This document shows positions 8,131 through 15,855 of a stretch of DNA of 22,836 nucleotides, in pieces. The first letter of the stretch is position 1, and each line of letters begins with the position of its first letter. The notes under the pieces were generated by a model that was given only the letters and a program-made list of their open reading frames with translations, was not told the DNA's origin and did not search any database. This DNA is from a virus. A program made the position numbers and the translations under genes. The stretch lies in IMG/VR virus record IMGVR_UViG_3300004805_000034, positions 1 to 22,836 of that record, one strand, 5' to 3'.

Positions 8131-9079
8131 GATTATGCTTGCTATGTTGGGGAGAAAACCTTCCCCAACAACACTTAATGTTGACTTCCTTGTTGTTGCT
8201 GGTGCTGGAGGATCTGCTGGAACCGGAAGCGGGTCGGCTGGTGGATCGGGTGCTGGTGGAGCGGGTGGTTACAGAACCTCTTACGGATCAATTTCTGGTG
8301 GCGGCGGCGCTGTTGAATCACCAGTTTTAGTTACATTAGGAACCGCGTACACAATCACAATAGGCGCAGGTGGTGCGGCGGGAATTGCTGTTGGCAATGG
8401 TTCTCAAGGAAATCAATCAATATTTTCAACCATTACTTCAACAGGAGGCGGTGGCGGCGGTGCTGCTAGTGGTGTTGGAGGCTCCGGCGGTTCTGGAGGT
8501 GGAGGAAACGGAGGGGCTGTAGGAAATAATGGTGGTGCAGGAACCGCCAATCAGGGATACGCTGGCGGTGCTGGTTCCGTAACAAGTGACGAAGGTGGCG
8601 GCGGCGGCGGTGGCGGCGCGGTTGGAACTGCCGGTGTAGGCAGCGTGTCTGGTGGTAATGGTGGTGTTGGTGTTATAAGCACAATTATTACAAGCGCGGT
8701 TGCAACAACATTGGTTGTTGGCGAAGTTAACTCTAGTAATGTGTACTTCTCAGGCGGCGGCGGAGGCGGTGGGAACAACGAGGATGGCGGCGGGACTGGC
8801 GGATTGGGCGGCGGTGCAACTCGGAGAAAAACCACTCAAGGTCCGGGTATTGCTGGAACCGCTAACACCGGCGGTGGGGCTAGTGGTGGATATGCAATTT
8901 CTGCCAATCAAACCGGAGCAACCGGCGGTTCGGGAGTAATTATTCTTAGAATACCAACTGGTTACACAGCAACATTTTCTGGTGGGGTTACATCTAGCCT
9001 TTCTACTGCTATTTCTGGATTTAACATCTATGCAGTTAAAGCGACTTCCACAGGATCAGAAACTGTGACGTTCAGCTAA
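8123..9079 (+). CDS. Glycine-rich phage adhesin (polyglycine receptor-binding protein, 318 aa)
   Basis: Predicted receptor-binding protein. After a short lead MSGIMLAMLGRKP, residues 19-29 (NVDFLVVAGAG) open a glycine-rich domain containing runs such as GGGGGG (108-113), GGGGGGGG (158-165) and GGGGGGG (211-217), spaced by variable loops. The domain ends with GGSGVIILRIPTG (268-280) and a C-terminal strand segment ending in ETVTFS. This opening and closing pattern is the known glycine-rich domain of aquatic phage tail proteins, and polyglycine sandwiches are established in T-even-type gp38 adhesins. ATG 8123 (ATGA overlap) is preferred over TTG 8099 because it fits coupling and matches the start of the paralogous cassette. 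Codon use appears more AT-rich than in the capsid genes, compatible with separate acquisition. Host specificity is probably in the loops between glycine runs. Confidence 0.8.
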   Translation: MSGIMLAMLGRKPSPTTLNVDFLVVAGAGGSAGTGSGSAGGSGAGGAGGYRTSYGSISGGGGAVESPVLVTLGTAYTITIGAGGAAGIAVGNGSQGNQSIFSTITSTGGGGGGAASGVGGSGGSGGGGNGGAVGNNGGAGTANQGYAGGAGSVTSDEGGGGGGGGAVGTAGVGSVSGGNGGVGVISTIITSAVATTLVVGEVNSSNVYFSGGGGGGGNNEDGGGTGGLGGGATRRKTTQGPGIAGTANTGGGASGGYAISANQTGATGGSGVIILRIPTGYTATFSGGVTSSLSTAISGFNIYAVKATSTGSETVTFS

Positions 9080-9088
9080 GGAATACAA

Positions 9089-9445
9089 ATGGCACATTTT
9101 GCAAAACTTGACAAAAACAATTTTGTTGTATTTGTTACTGTTGGTCGCGACGAAGACAAAGAAGATGAATTGACTTCTAGGACTGGCGATGTTTATAAGC
9201 AAACCAGTTACAACACAATTGGTGGTGTTCACGTCCTTGGCGGCACACCATTTCGCAAAAATTACGCAGGTATCGGGTACAAGTACGACCCCCAACGCGA
9301 CGCTTTTATTCCTCCGCAACCTTTCCTGAGCTGGACGCTCAACGAAAAAACGTGCTTATGGGATGCTCCTGTTGCATATCCATCGGACGGCGAGCGGTAT
9401 CAATGGAACGAGGAAACAACTTCTTGGGTGTTGATCAATGTATAA
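9089..9445 (+). CDS. Conserved aquatic-phage tail-associated protein, unknown function (118 aa)
   Basis: The start MAHFAKLDKNN, the centre FRKNYAGIGYKYDPQRDAF (about 76-94) and the end PQPFLSWTL, YPSDGERYQWNEETTSW match a small protein I know from marine cyanophages and related aquatic phages, usually near tail or fibre genes. No enzymatic motif, signal peptide or membrane segment is seen; many aromatic residues and short strands suggest a compact beta protein. AAGGA lies 8 nt before ATG. It directly follows the polyglycine adhesin and shares its AT-rich base use (22 of 60 bases are G or C in 9121-9180), so the two may have moved together. The function is not established. Confidence 0.6.
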   Translation: MAHFAKLDKNNFVVFVTVGRDEDKEDELTSRTGDVYKQTSYNTIGGVHVLGGTPFRKNYAGIGYKYDPQRDAFIPPQPFLSWTLNEKTCLWDAPVAYPSDGERYQWNEETTSWVLINV

Positions 9446-9767
9446 CTCACCATTTACGCCGTTTGGCCCGACCTACCTTGTTGGCACGTCTCCGGTGCAG
9501 GTTTCGACCAACAACAACGACAACCCTACAAGCTATCGGGTCCGCAATACCAGCGCTTCGGCGCAGTATCTTGCATGGGTAGCACCGGCTCCTGGCAATG
9601 CAACCCCAACGATTACGGTTGCAGCTCCGACAGCCGGAAGCCCGAAGCGGCAGACGCTTGGATTCTTGCCTAGCTCAGTTGAGGTCTTTGGCGGCATTCC
9701 TGCAAACGCTTGGTTCCAAGCTGACGCAGTTGGAGCCTTTGAAATTACTCCAGGCGAAGGACTCTAA
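9438..9767 (+). CDS. Small beta-rich virion-associated protein, unknown function (109 aa)
   Basis: The ORF overlaps the previous gene by 8 nt and the next gene by 1 nt (TAATG), which supports it as real. The sequence is Pro/Ala/Thr-rich with probable beta strands, including SYRVRNTSASAQYLAWVAP (32-50), SSVEVFGGIPANAWFQA (79-95) and a terminal FEITPGEGL. Proteins with this general pattern, ending in a PGEGL-like motif, occur in many phage structural regions without assigned function. It may be a small adaptor or decoration protein of the fibre complex. Confidence 0.5.
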   Translation: MYNSPFTPFGPTYLVGTSPVQVSTNNNDNPTSYRVRNTSASAQYLAWVAPAPGNATPTITVAAPTAGSPKRQTLGFLPSSVEVFGGIPANAWFQADAVGAFEITPGEGL

Positions 9768-10894
9768 TGGCTCTCAGGGCAATTGCTGGTGGTGGTGGTG
9801 GCGGCGGCAGCGGCACGGTCACGACCGTCAGCGTTGCTTCTGCCAATGGCCTTGCTGGAACGGTTGCAAATGCAACGACGTCACCATCTATCACGCTTAG
9901 CACGACCGTCACAGGCGTTCTGAAAGGCGATGGCACGACCGTCAGCGCTGCCGTAGCAAATACGGACTACCTGACACCACCGAGCGGCTCAGCACTGCTT
10001 AAAGCGGGTGGTGGTGGCGCTCTTGCCAATGCGTCAGCAGGTACGGATTTCCAAGCTCCGATCAGTTTGACAACAGTCGGCACAAGTGGAGCGGCGACGT
10101 TTGCCGCTAATGTGCTTAACATTCCAAATTACGCTGCTGGCGCTGGTACTGGCACGGTCACCAGCGCATCGGTTGTTAGCGCAAACGGTTTTGCTGGTAC
10201 GGTTGCATCGGCTACCACGACGCCAGCAATCACGCTTACGACCAGCATCAGCGGAATGCTCAAGGGCAGCGGTGGAGCGCTTGCGGCGGCGACTGCCAAT
10301 ACGGACTTTCAATCGCCGATCTCGCTGACAACGGTCGGGTCAACTGGCGCAGCGACGTTTGCTTCAAACGTGCTTAACATTCCCAACTACAGCGTGGCTG
10401 GAACGGTCACCAGCGTAGCGACGGGAACAGGGCTGACTGGTGGGCCAATCACCGGCTCCGGCACGATTGCAATTGATTCAACGGTGGTTACGCTGACCGG
10501 CACTCAAACGCTGACCAACAAGACCGTAACGGCTTTAGCGAGCGCGTCAACGGTTCAAGATAGCGATGGCAATAGCTACGCTTTTGGCTATCGGACAATG
10601 CCTCAGTCGGCCAATACGAGCGGCACGCTGATTTTGTCTGATAACGCCAAGCATTACTACGTCACTGGCAGCGTTACGGTTCCGCTCAATGCAACGGTTG
10701 GGTTCGACATTGGCACAGTGATCACAATTGTCAGCAACAACACGGCGCTCAGCATCATTCCGGCGTCTGGCGTCACGCTTCAGCTCGCCAACTCTAGTTC
10801 TGCCGGCACTCGATCATTGGCCAGCAACGGTATTGCGACGATGCTTAAGGTCGCTGTCAATACGTGGTATGTCAGCGGGACCGGCGTGACATGA
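9767..10894 (+). CDS. Tail fibre protein with tandem repeats and C-terminal cap domain (375 aa)
   Basis: Starts in a TAATG overlap. After a polyglycine stretch (GGGGGGG, residues 8-14), two diverged repeats follow: residues 16-122 and 129-208. Both contain SANG(L/F)AGTVA, (V/M)LKG.G, ANTD(Y/F), a PISLTTVG(T/S) segment and NVLNIPNY; the first has an extra piece (about 70-95). Residues 217-236 repeat the ATGTGLTGGPIT motif of the fibre at 6197. Residues 277-375 are a beta cap (from MPQSANTSG, with GTVITIVSNN and final WYVSGTGVT), related to the cap of the 142-aa protein at 7698. The stop overlaps the start of the propeller gene as ATGA. Probably the constant shaft of a second adhesin cassette. 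Confidence 0.75.
   Translation: MALRAIAGGGGGGGSGTVTTVSVASANGLAGTVANATTSPSITLSTTVTGVLKGDGTTVSAAVANTDYLTPPSGSALLKAGGGGALANASAGTDFQAPISLTTVGTSGAATFAANVLNIPNYAAGAGTGTVTSASVVSANGFAGTVASATTTPAITLTTSISGMLKGSGGALAAATANTDFQSPISLTTVGSTGAATFASNVLNIPNYSVAGTVTSVATGTGLTGGPITGSGTIAIDSTVVTLTGTQTLTNKTVTALASASTVQDSDGNSYAFGYRTMPQSANTSGTLILSDNAKHYYVTGSVTVPLNATVGFDIGTVITIVSNNTALSIIPASGVTLQLANSSSAGTRSLASNGIATMLKVAVNTWYVSGTGVT
9812..10390 (+). repeat. Diverged tandem repeat inside a fibre gene
   Basis: Two units, 9812-10132 and 10151-10390, encode related peptides, each ending in NVLNIPNY. Identity is clear at protein level and partial at DNA level, for example GGCACGGTCAC begins both. The first unit carries an extra segment that itself resembles part of the unit (LLKAGGGGALANASAGTDF against MLKGSGGALAAATANTDF), so the array is about two and a half units. 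Fibre length may vary by gain or loss of units. Confidence 0.7.
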
Positions 10895-10898
10895 GTGG
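10886..10898 (+). promoter_or_regulatory. Stop/start junction of adhesin cassette 2
   Basis: GTGACATGAGTGG contains the ATGA overlap between the fibre cap and the propeller gene. It differs from the junction at 8118-8130 at one position only. Confidence 0.5.
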
Positions 10899-11973
10899 TT
10901 TTCTGGGGATGATGTTCCCTAGCGGCGGTTCTGGTGGTTTGCCTCCGGTTACGCCGTCGACCTACATCGCATTTGGTGGAACAACGGCAGCAAAGCGCAT
11001 CTCGGTTTATGGTTGGGATTCTGCAAGTGGATTCGGGTCACTTTTCACGACGCCAAGCATTCCAAACAACATCAGCCAGGTTTCATTTGTCCGTGACAAC
11101 TCTGTTTTTTCAGCGTCATTTGTTGCCGCTCCTTATTTCAGCGTCTGGCAATGGTCTGGTCTTGGTTTTGGGACGCAATATTCCAATCCTGGCAGTTCTC
11201 TAAGCCCATCAACCGGAGGTCCGGCAGGGTTTACTTGGACCAAGACGGTTGACGCGATTCTGACGTCAAACGCAACGGCAGTATCGTATCCGCAAGCATG
11301 GGCTTGGAGCCAATCCAGCGGATTTGGATCTAAGTATTCAAACGGCTCAGCGATTAACTCGGTTGGTGCAACGACTGGCATCACGCTAAACGGTGACAAT
11401 ACTCAGGTTGCATTCAGTCAAAACGCAGGAACGGCAATTTCGCTTTATCCATGGTCATCATCGACCGGGTTTGGCACTCGATACTCAAATCCGGTGACAA
11501 TTCCTCCGTTTGGCAACAATCCTGGCAGCGTATCGTTCAACCAAACAACGAATGACGTTGCGATTGGCAGCACCGCATCACCGTTTATTGCTGCTTATCC
11601 GGTAACGTCGGCGGGTTTTGGCGTTAAATATTCCAACCCATCATCAGCAATTGGTGGCACGGTTTATTCGGTTAGATTCTCTCCTACTGGTGGTCAGCTT
11701 GCTGTTGGAAACAACTCAACGCCGGCAGCGCTAAAGATCTATCAATGGGGTGCTGGTTTCGGTTCTTTATATTCTGGACCGTCAATAAGCACGACAGTCA
11801 ATTCTGCTGACTGGTCTAGCACGGGATCAGAAATTGCCGGCGCAACATCAGCAGTTATTCCATACGTCAGAGCATATCCTTGGACGTCTGGTGGAGTTGG
11901 GTCTCAATATACAAACCCATCAACAACGCCAGGCGTTCCCAATTGTGTATCATTTAGCAATCAGACAAGGTAA
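10891..11973 (+). CDS. Seven-repeat beta-propeller protein, putative adhesin (360 aa)
   Basis: Seven copies of a motif of the form W..(2-4)..GFG..Y(S/T)NP, with GFG or its variant at about residues 47, 92, 144, 193, 242, 289 and 335, a period of 45-52. Examples are YPWSSSTGFGTRYSNP and YQWGAGFGSLYSGP. Strand segments such as VYSVRFSPTGGQLAVG (258-273) between motifs look like WD40/YVTN-type blades, so a closed seven-bladed propeller is predicted. The lead MSGFLGMMFPSGGSGG resembles the start of the glycine-rich adhesin. ATG 10891 (ATGA overlap) is chosen over TTG 10864. No signal peptide or catalytic motif is visible. It is placed behind a fibre cap, so a receptor-binding head is likely; the ligand is unknown. 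Confidence 0.7.
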   Translation: MSGFLGMMFPSGGSGGLPPVTPSTYIAFGGTTAAKRISVYGWDSASGFGSLFTTPSIPNNISQVSFVRDNSVFSASFVAAPYFSVWQWSGLGFGTQYSNPGSSLSPSTGGPAGFTWTKTVDAILTSNATAVSYPQAWAWSQSSGFGSKYSNGSAINSVGATTGITLNGDNTQVAFSQNAGTAISLYPWSSSTGFGTRYSNPVTIPPFGNNPGSVSFNQTTNDVAIGSTASPFIAAYPVTSAGFGVKYSNPSSAIGGTVYSVRFSPTGGQLAVGNNSTPAALKIYQWGAGFGSLYSGPSISTTVNSADWSSTGSEIAGATSAVIPYVRAYPWTSGGVGSQYTNPSTTPGVPNCVSFSNQTR

Positions 11974-11976
11974 ATC

Positions 11977-12342
11977 ATGATCACCGATCAAGAAAAGCAA
12001 GCCGGCTTAGTCATGAATGCTTTCCACCGTGAAATGGAAATCTACGGCTACCAGCTCAACATTGACAACTACTCGGCAATGCTGGACGCGCTTCCGGCTG
12101 GCGAATGGCCAGCAGACTTGGAAGCATTTCGAACGATTAAGACCGAAGATTTGCCGCACGATCTAAGCGATGGTCAAGTGGCTCAGATCAACGATTATCA
12201 ATATCGTGATCGTCTGCGCGTTCTGGTTCGCACCGAAAAGGCTGAACAGAATAAGTCGATTCGGGTGCGTGACGTGCTGAAAGCGCAGATTGGATCTAAC
12301 TATGATGCACTGGTTGCAGCTTACAAAATCAGCCAAGGTTAA
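11977..12342 (+). CDS. Hypothetical protein, possible fibre assembly factor (121 aa)
   Basis: Not recognised. Unlike its neighbours it is charged and mostly helical in character, with no repeats and no Gly/Ser bias (for example EMEIYGYQLNIDNYSAMLDA near 19-38). The C-terminal half is basic and helical (DRLRVLVRTEKAEQNKSIRVRDVLKAQIG). It starts 3 nt after the propeller gene stop with AAGG upstream and ends 2 nt before the next fibre gene. A small soluble helical protein directly after an adhesin gene fits the usual place of fibre assembly chaperones, but no sequence motif supports this. Confidence 0.55.
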   Translation: MITDQEKQAGLVMNAFHREMEIYGYQLNIDNYSAMLDALPAGEWPADLEAFRTIKTEDLPHDLSDGQVAQINDYQYRDRLRVLVRTEKAEQNKSIRVRDVLKAQIGSNYDALVAAYKISQG

Positions 12343-12344
12343 TC

Positions 12345-13409
12345 ATGGCCGTTAGACTTTCCCCGTTAGCTGGCGCCGGTTGGCAGTTTTTCGATAACCT
12401 CGGAATCCCGCTGAATGGTGGTCTGCTGTATACGTACACCGCAGGAACAACGACGCCACAAGCGACGTATACCAGCAACACGGGAACCATTGCCAATGCC
12501 AATCCAATTGTGCTGGATGCCGCAGGGCGCACCGCTAACGAGGTTTGGCTGACGGTCGGAGTGTCTTATAAGTTTGTGCTCCAGACTAGCGCGGCGGTCA
12601 CGATTGGCACTTACGATAACGTCTCTGGCATCAATGATCTGACGGGCATTACAAGCGGATCGTCGATTCTGCGTGGCGATGGATCGGGCGGCATCGGCAA
12701 CGTGACAATTGGTTCAGGGTTGAGCTACGTTGGCAGCACGCTATCCACGACCGGCCAATCTTTGCCTAGCAGCGGTGGTGGCTATTTGTACCGTGACTCG
12801 GTATCGTCAGCGCTTAATTACGACGCAATCATCAAGCGTGCAGCGCTTCCGGTTGCCACGACAGCTCAGATCGGTGCCTTGCGACCTGATGGAACGACGA
12901 TCACCATTGGCGGCACCAACAACGAAATTATCAGCGCTGTTGCCACGACGCCAACGATCAGCACCGGCGTCTTGCAATTCAGCTTGTACTACAAGGTAAC
13001 CAGCGGATCAGACACGTTTACTGTTCCGTCTGGCGTCACTCGGTTGCGAGCCACAATCGGCAGCGGCGTTTACTCAAACGGCACGACCGTTATTTACACG
13101 GTTGCCGCTGGTTTCATCACGGTCACGCCTGGCGCATCAATTGCGATCACCAATGGTGGTGCTGCCGGCAACACAAGCATTGGCTCATATCTGACGGCAC
13201 AAGGTCCGACCGGATCAACGCCAGGGCCGGCGGGTGGTTCTGCGTTGAATTCAACATTTTCAATTGGCTCAGCAAACTACATCACCAAGACATTTGACGG
13301 GGCACTGGCAAACCAATGCCGAGGAACAACCAACATTGTGCCGGTTCAAGCGCTATACGATGGGGCGTCTCCTCCGACGCTCAATGGCTACGTGATCATT
13401 GAGTATTGA
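12345..13409 (+). CDS. Tail fibre/spike with P22 tailspike-like N-terminal anchor domain (354 aa)
   Basis: Residues 1-100 carry the pattern of virion-anchoring domains related to the P22 tailspike head-binding domain: [20 protein letters not shown] (12-31), [13 protein letters not shown] (32-44), [10 protein letters not shown] (53-62), EVWL (66-69). The rest is fibre-like: [18 protein letters not shown] (108-125), a beta region at 208-285, a short collagen-like [11 protein letters not shown] (287-297) and a C-terminal beta end LNGYVIIEY. It lacks the long parallel beta-helix of enzymatic tailspikes (P22 tailspike is 666 aa), so it probably binds rather than degrades surface glycan. It precedes the gp4-like gene. 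Confidence 0.7.
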   Translation: MAVRLSPLAGAGWQFFDNLGIPLNGGLLYTYTAGTTTPQATYTSNTGTIANANPIVLDAAGRTANEVWLTVGVSYKFVLQTSAAVTIGTYDNVSGINDLTGITSGSSILRGDGSGGIGNVTIGSGLSYVGSTLSTTGQSLPSSGGGYLYRDSVSSALNYDAIIKRAALPVATTAQIGALRPDGTTITIGGTNNEIISAVATTPTISTGVLQFSLYYKVTSGSDTFTVPSGVTRLRATIGSGVYSNGTTVIYTVAAGFITVTPGASIAITNGGAAGNTSIGSYLTAQGPTGSTPGPAGGSALNSTFSIGSANYITKTFDGALANQCRGTTNIVPVQALYDGASPPTLNGYVIIEY

Positions 13410-13411
13410 CC

Positions 13412-14380
13412 ATGACTGCGCCAATTGAAATCATTTCGCGGTCTCTGAAAGACATTGGGGCGCTCGAGGCTGGCGAAACGCCAACGACCGACGCAGCCCA
13501 GGATGCGTTCGATATGTTGAACGACATATTGGACCAATGGTCAAACGAACGGATGATGATCAGTTATCAGACTGAAATTATCTTTCCGACGTCAACCAAT
13601 CAGGTTCAGTACACAATCGGACCTGGTGGTCAAGTCGGAGCAGTATTTACCGGCTCCATCTCCGGCACGACGCTAACGGTCACGGCGCTAACAAGCGGAT
13701 CGGTGCAACTCGGTCAGACTTTGGTTGGAACAGGTATCGCAACTGGCACGACGATTGTGCAGTTTGTCACCGGCGCTGGCGGCAATGTCAACGAATTCGG
13801 CACGTATATTGTCAGCACAAGCCAGACGGTTGCCAGCACCACAATCACGGCGAGCTATCAGCGTCCGGTCAGCATCAACAGCGCGTTTGTGCGCGTGATC
13901 AACCAGTCTGGTGGTGGTGGCCAATCTCAGAACTCGCTGGATTATCCTGTTGCAGTCATTGGATTGGATCAGTACGAGCTGATTGGTCTCAAGAGTCTCA
14001 ACGGACCCTGGCCGAAAGCGCTCTACTATCAACCGGCTGAGCTGCTTGGCACGATCTATCTCTGGCCAGCTCCGGCGCAGGGCGAAATGCACATTTTTGC
14101 CGACACGATGTTTCGGCGCTATAGCAATCTCTACGAGTCGATTGCTCTGCCGCAGGGCTATCTAATGGCTCTGCGTTGGTGTTTGGCCGAGCGTCTATGC
14201 CCAATGTACGGAAAAAATTCGCAGACGCAGCTCGCTATGATCAACGCTTACGCAGCGCAAGCTAAAGCCACGCTCAAGCGTACCAATATGCGACCGAGCC
14301 TAACGGCACAATTCCCTGACGTTCTGTTCTCCGGCAAAGCCAAGGACGCGAGCTGGATCTTGACCGGCGGGTTTGTGTAA
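13412..14380 (+). CDS. P22 gp4-like tail accessory factor with inserted beta module
   Basis: Closes the portal ring and begins the short tail. Residues 1-75 ([40 protein letters not shown]) and 150-322 ([62 protein letters not shown]) follow the gp4-like family. P22 gp4 is 166 aa; relatives in many phages are longer. Between YTIGPGG and RPVSI lies a module at about 80-147 ([46 protein letters not shown]), which is a mobile beta module known from many phage proteins. ATG at 13412 is preferred over TTG 13406, which overlaps the previous stop. The next gene starts in a TAATG overlap. Confidence 0.85.
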   Translation: MTAPIEIISRSLKDIGALEAGETPTTDAAQDAFDMLNDILDQWSNERMMISYQTEIIFPTSTNQVQYTIGPGGQVGAVFTGSISGTTLTVTALTSGSVQLGQTLVGTGIATGTTIVQFVTGAGGNVNEFGTYIVSTSQTVASTTITASYQRPVSINSAFVRVINQSGGGGQSQNSLDYPVAVIGLDQYELIGLKSLNGPWPKALYYQPAELLGTIYLWPAPAQGEMHIFADTMFRRYSNLYESIALPQGYLMALRWCLAERLCPMYGKNSQTQLAMINAYAAQAKATLKRTNMRPSLTAQFPDVLFSGKAKDASWILTGGFV

Positions 14381-15855
14381 TGGCTGACTTTGGGTTTGTT
14401 GGAGCGTCTTACGAAGCTCCGACCATCTACCAAGATGCCCAAGAGTGCATCAACTGGTATCCCGAGATTGATCCGGTAAAGCCCGATGGATCGCGCGGCG
14501 TTATCGCGTTGCTGCCGACTCCCGGTTACCAAACGATTGTCACGCTGCCAAACGGTCCCGTGCGCGGAATGAGAGCGATCAACCCATTTGGGCAGATGGT
14601 CGCGGTCGCAGCTAACAAGTTGTACGTGATCCTTGCAGACTGGTCGTATACCGAGGTTGGGACGCTTATTACGTCGAGCGGACCCGTTAGCATCACCGAG
14701 ATCCAAACGACCGATGACGGGGCTTCTAACGGCGTTGTGGCGTATATCGTCGATGGGTCTGCGCGATATATTTACAATCTGACAACCAGCACGTTTGCCC
14801 AACTATCCAGCGATGGACCGTGGGCCGATGCAACGGTTTGTGACTATGCCAACGGCTACGTGGTTTACAACAAGCCAAACAGCCAGCTATTCACGTCAAC
14901 CGATCCTGGCTCAGCCTATACGACCAGCACGCTCTATGGTCGCAAAGATGGCGGGTCGGACAATCTGGTCTCGTTGTTTTTTGATCACCAGCAGCTATTC
15001 TTGTTTGGCGAATACACGACTGAGGTCTGGGTTGAATCACCAGGCACCGACCCGACGATTGCCAGCTTTCCATTTGCGCCGATCAGCGGAACATTTATTC
15101 AGCACGGCATCAACGCGCCATTTTCTGTCGCTCGATGGTCCGAATCGTTTATGTTTGTCACGCGGGATCTATTGGGTCACGCGACCATCGGCACCATTAA
15201 TGGTTACCAATTTATTAGACTATCAACCCATGCGGTTGAGAACTCGCTGATTGGTTACGACGTCTCGGATGCAATTGCCTACTCCATGCAGATCACAGGG
15301 CATGAGTGGTACATCGTCACATTTCCACAAGCCAATCTGACGTGGGTCTATGACTCCACGACAAAGCTCTGGTTCAAGTGGATGAGCTTGGATCTGTTGA
15401 ACAACTTCCAGCGCAATCGCGGCAATTGTGCGACGTTTTTTAACACGTACAACTTGGTTGGCGACTACCAGAACGGCAAGATCTACATTGTAGATACCGA
15501 GGTGTTCACCGAGGGCGGCAACCCGATTCGGCGTCTGCGTCGCACTCCTCACTTGGTTTCTGATTTCCAGCGCGAATACTTCGACGAGCTGCAAATCCAA
15601 TTTCAGCCTGGCGTCGGCACAAGTACCGGACAGGGACAAAACCCACAAGCGATGCTGCGCTGGTCAAACGATGGCGGCAGCACTTGGTCGAATGAGCATT
15701 GGACCGGCATCGGGCGCATAGGCAAATACCAAAACAGAGCAATTTGGCGTCGGCTCGGCATGGCCAGAGATCGGGTCTGGGAAGTGTCAATCAGCGATCC
15801 GGTCAAGGCAGCAATCATCTCGGCAAACCTCAAGGCAAGCGTGGGTGATAACTGA
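14380..15855 (+). CDS. P22 gp10-like packaged DNA stabilisation / tail hub protein
   Basis: Hexameric plug-side tail hub protein that attaches after gp4 and keeps packaged DNA in. Length 491 aa against 472 aa in P22 gp10. Family features: CINWYPEIDP (23-32), RGVIALLPTPGY (39-50), VRGMRAI (61-67), a long beta-rich middle including FFDHQQLFLFG and VARWSESFMFVTRDLLG, and WVYDSTTKLWFKW toward the C-terminus. No frameshift is visible. Starts in TAATG with the gp4-like gene and ends in TGATG with the needle-position gene, the same order as P22 genes 4-10-26, which supports all three calls. Confidence 0.92.
   Translation: MADFGFVGASYEAPTIYQDAQECINWYPEIDPVKPDGSRGVIALLPTPGYQTIVTLPNGPVRGMRAINPFGQMVAVAANKLYVILADWSYTEVGTLITSSGPVSITEIQTTDDGASNGVVAYIVDGSARYIYNLTTSTFAQLSSDGPWADATVCDYANGYVVYNKPNSQLFTSTDPGSAYTTSTLYGRKDGGSDNLVSLFFDHQQLFLFGEYTTEVWVESPGTDPTIASFPFAPISGTFIQHGINAPFSVARWSESFMFVTRDLLGHATIGTINGYQFIRLSTHAVENSLIGYDVSDAIAYSMQITGHEWYIVTFPQANLTWVYDSTTKLWFKWMSLDLLNNFQRNRGNCATFFNTYNLVGDYQNGKIYIVDTEVFTEGGNPIRRLRRTPHLVSDFQREYFDELQIQFQPGVGTSTGQGQNPQAMLRWSNDGGSTWSNEHWTGIGRIGKYQNRAIWRRLGMARDRVWEVSISDPVKAAIISANLKASVGDN

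Noticed and set aside
8551-8835. Antisense proline-rich ORF opposite the polyglycine gene
   Set aside because: Proline runs are simply the reverse complement of glycine codons; no independent evidence for a gene.
9812-10390. CRISPR-like repeat array
   Set aside because: Repeats are long, diverged and in frame within a fibre gene, with no short identical units or uniform spacers.
6197-13409. Diversity-generating retroelement acting on a fibre gene
   Set aside because: No reverse transcriptase, template repeat or C-type lectin-like variable region is visible in the window.
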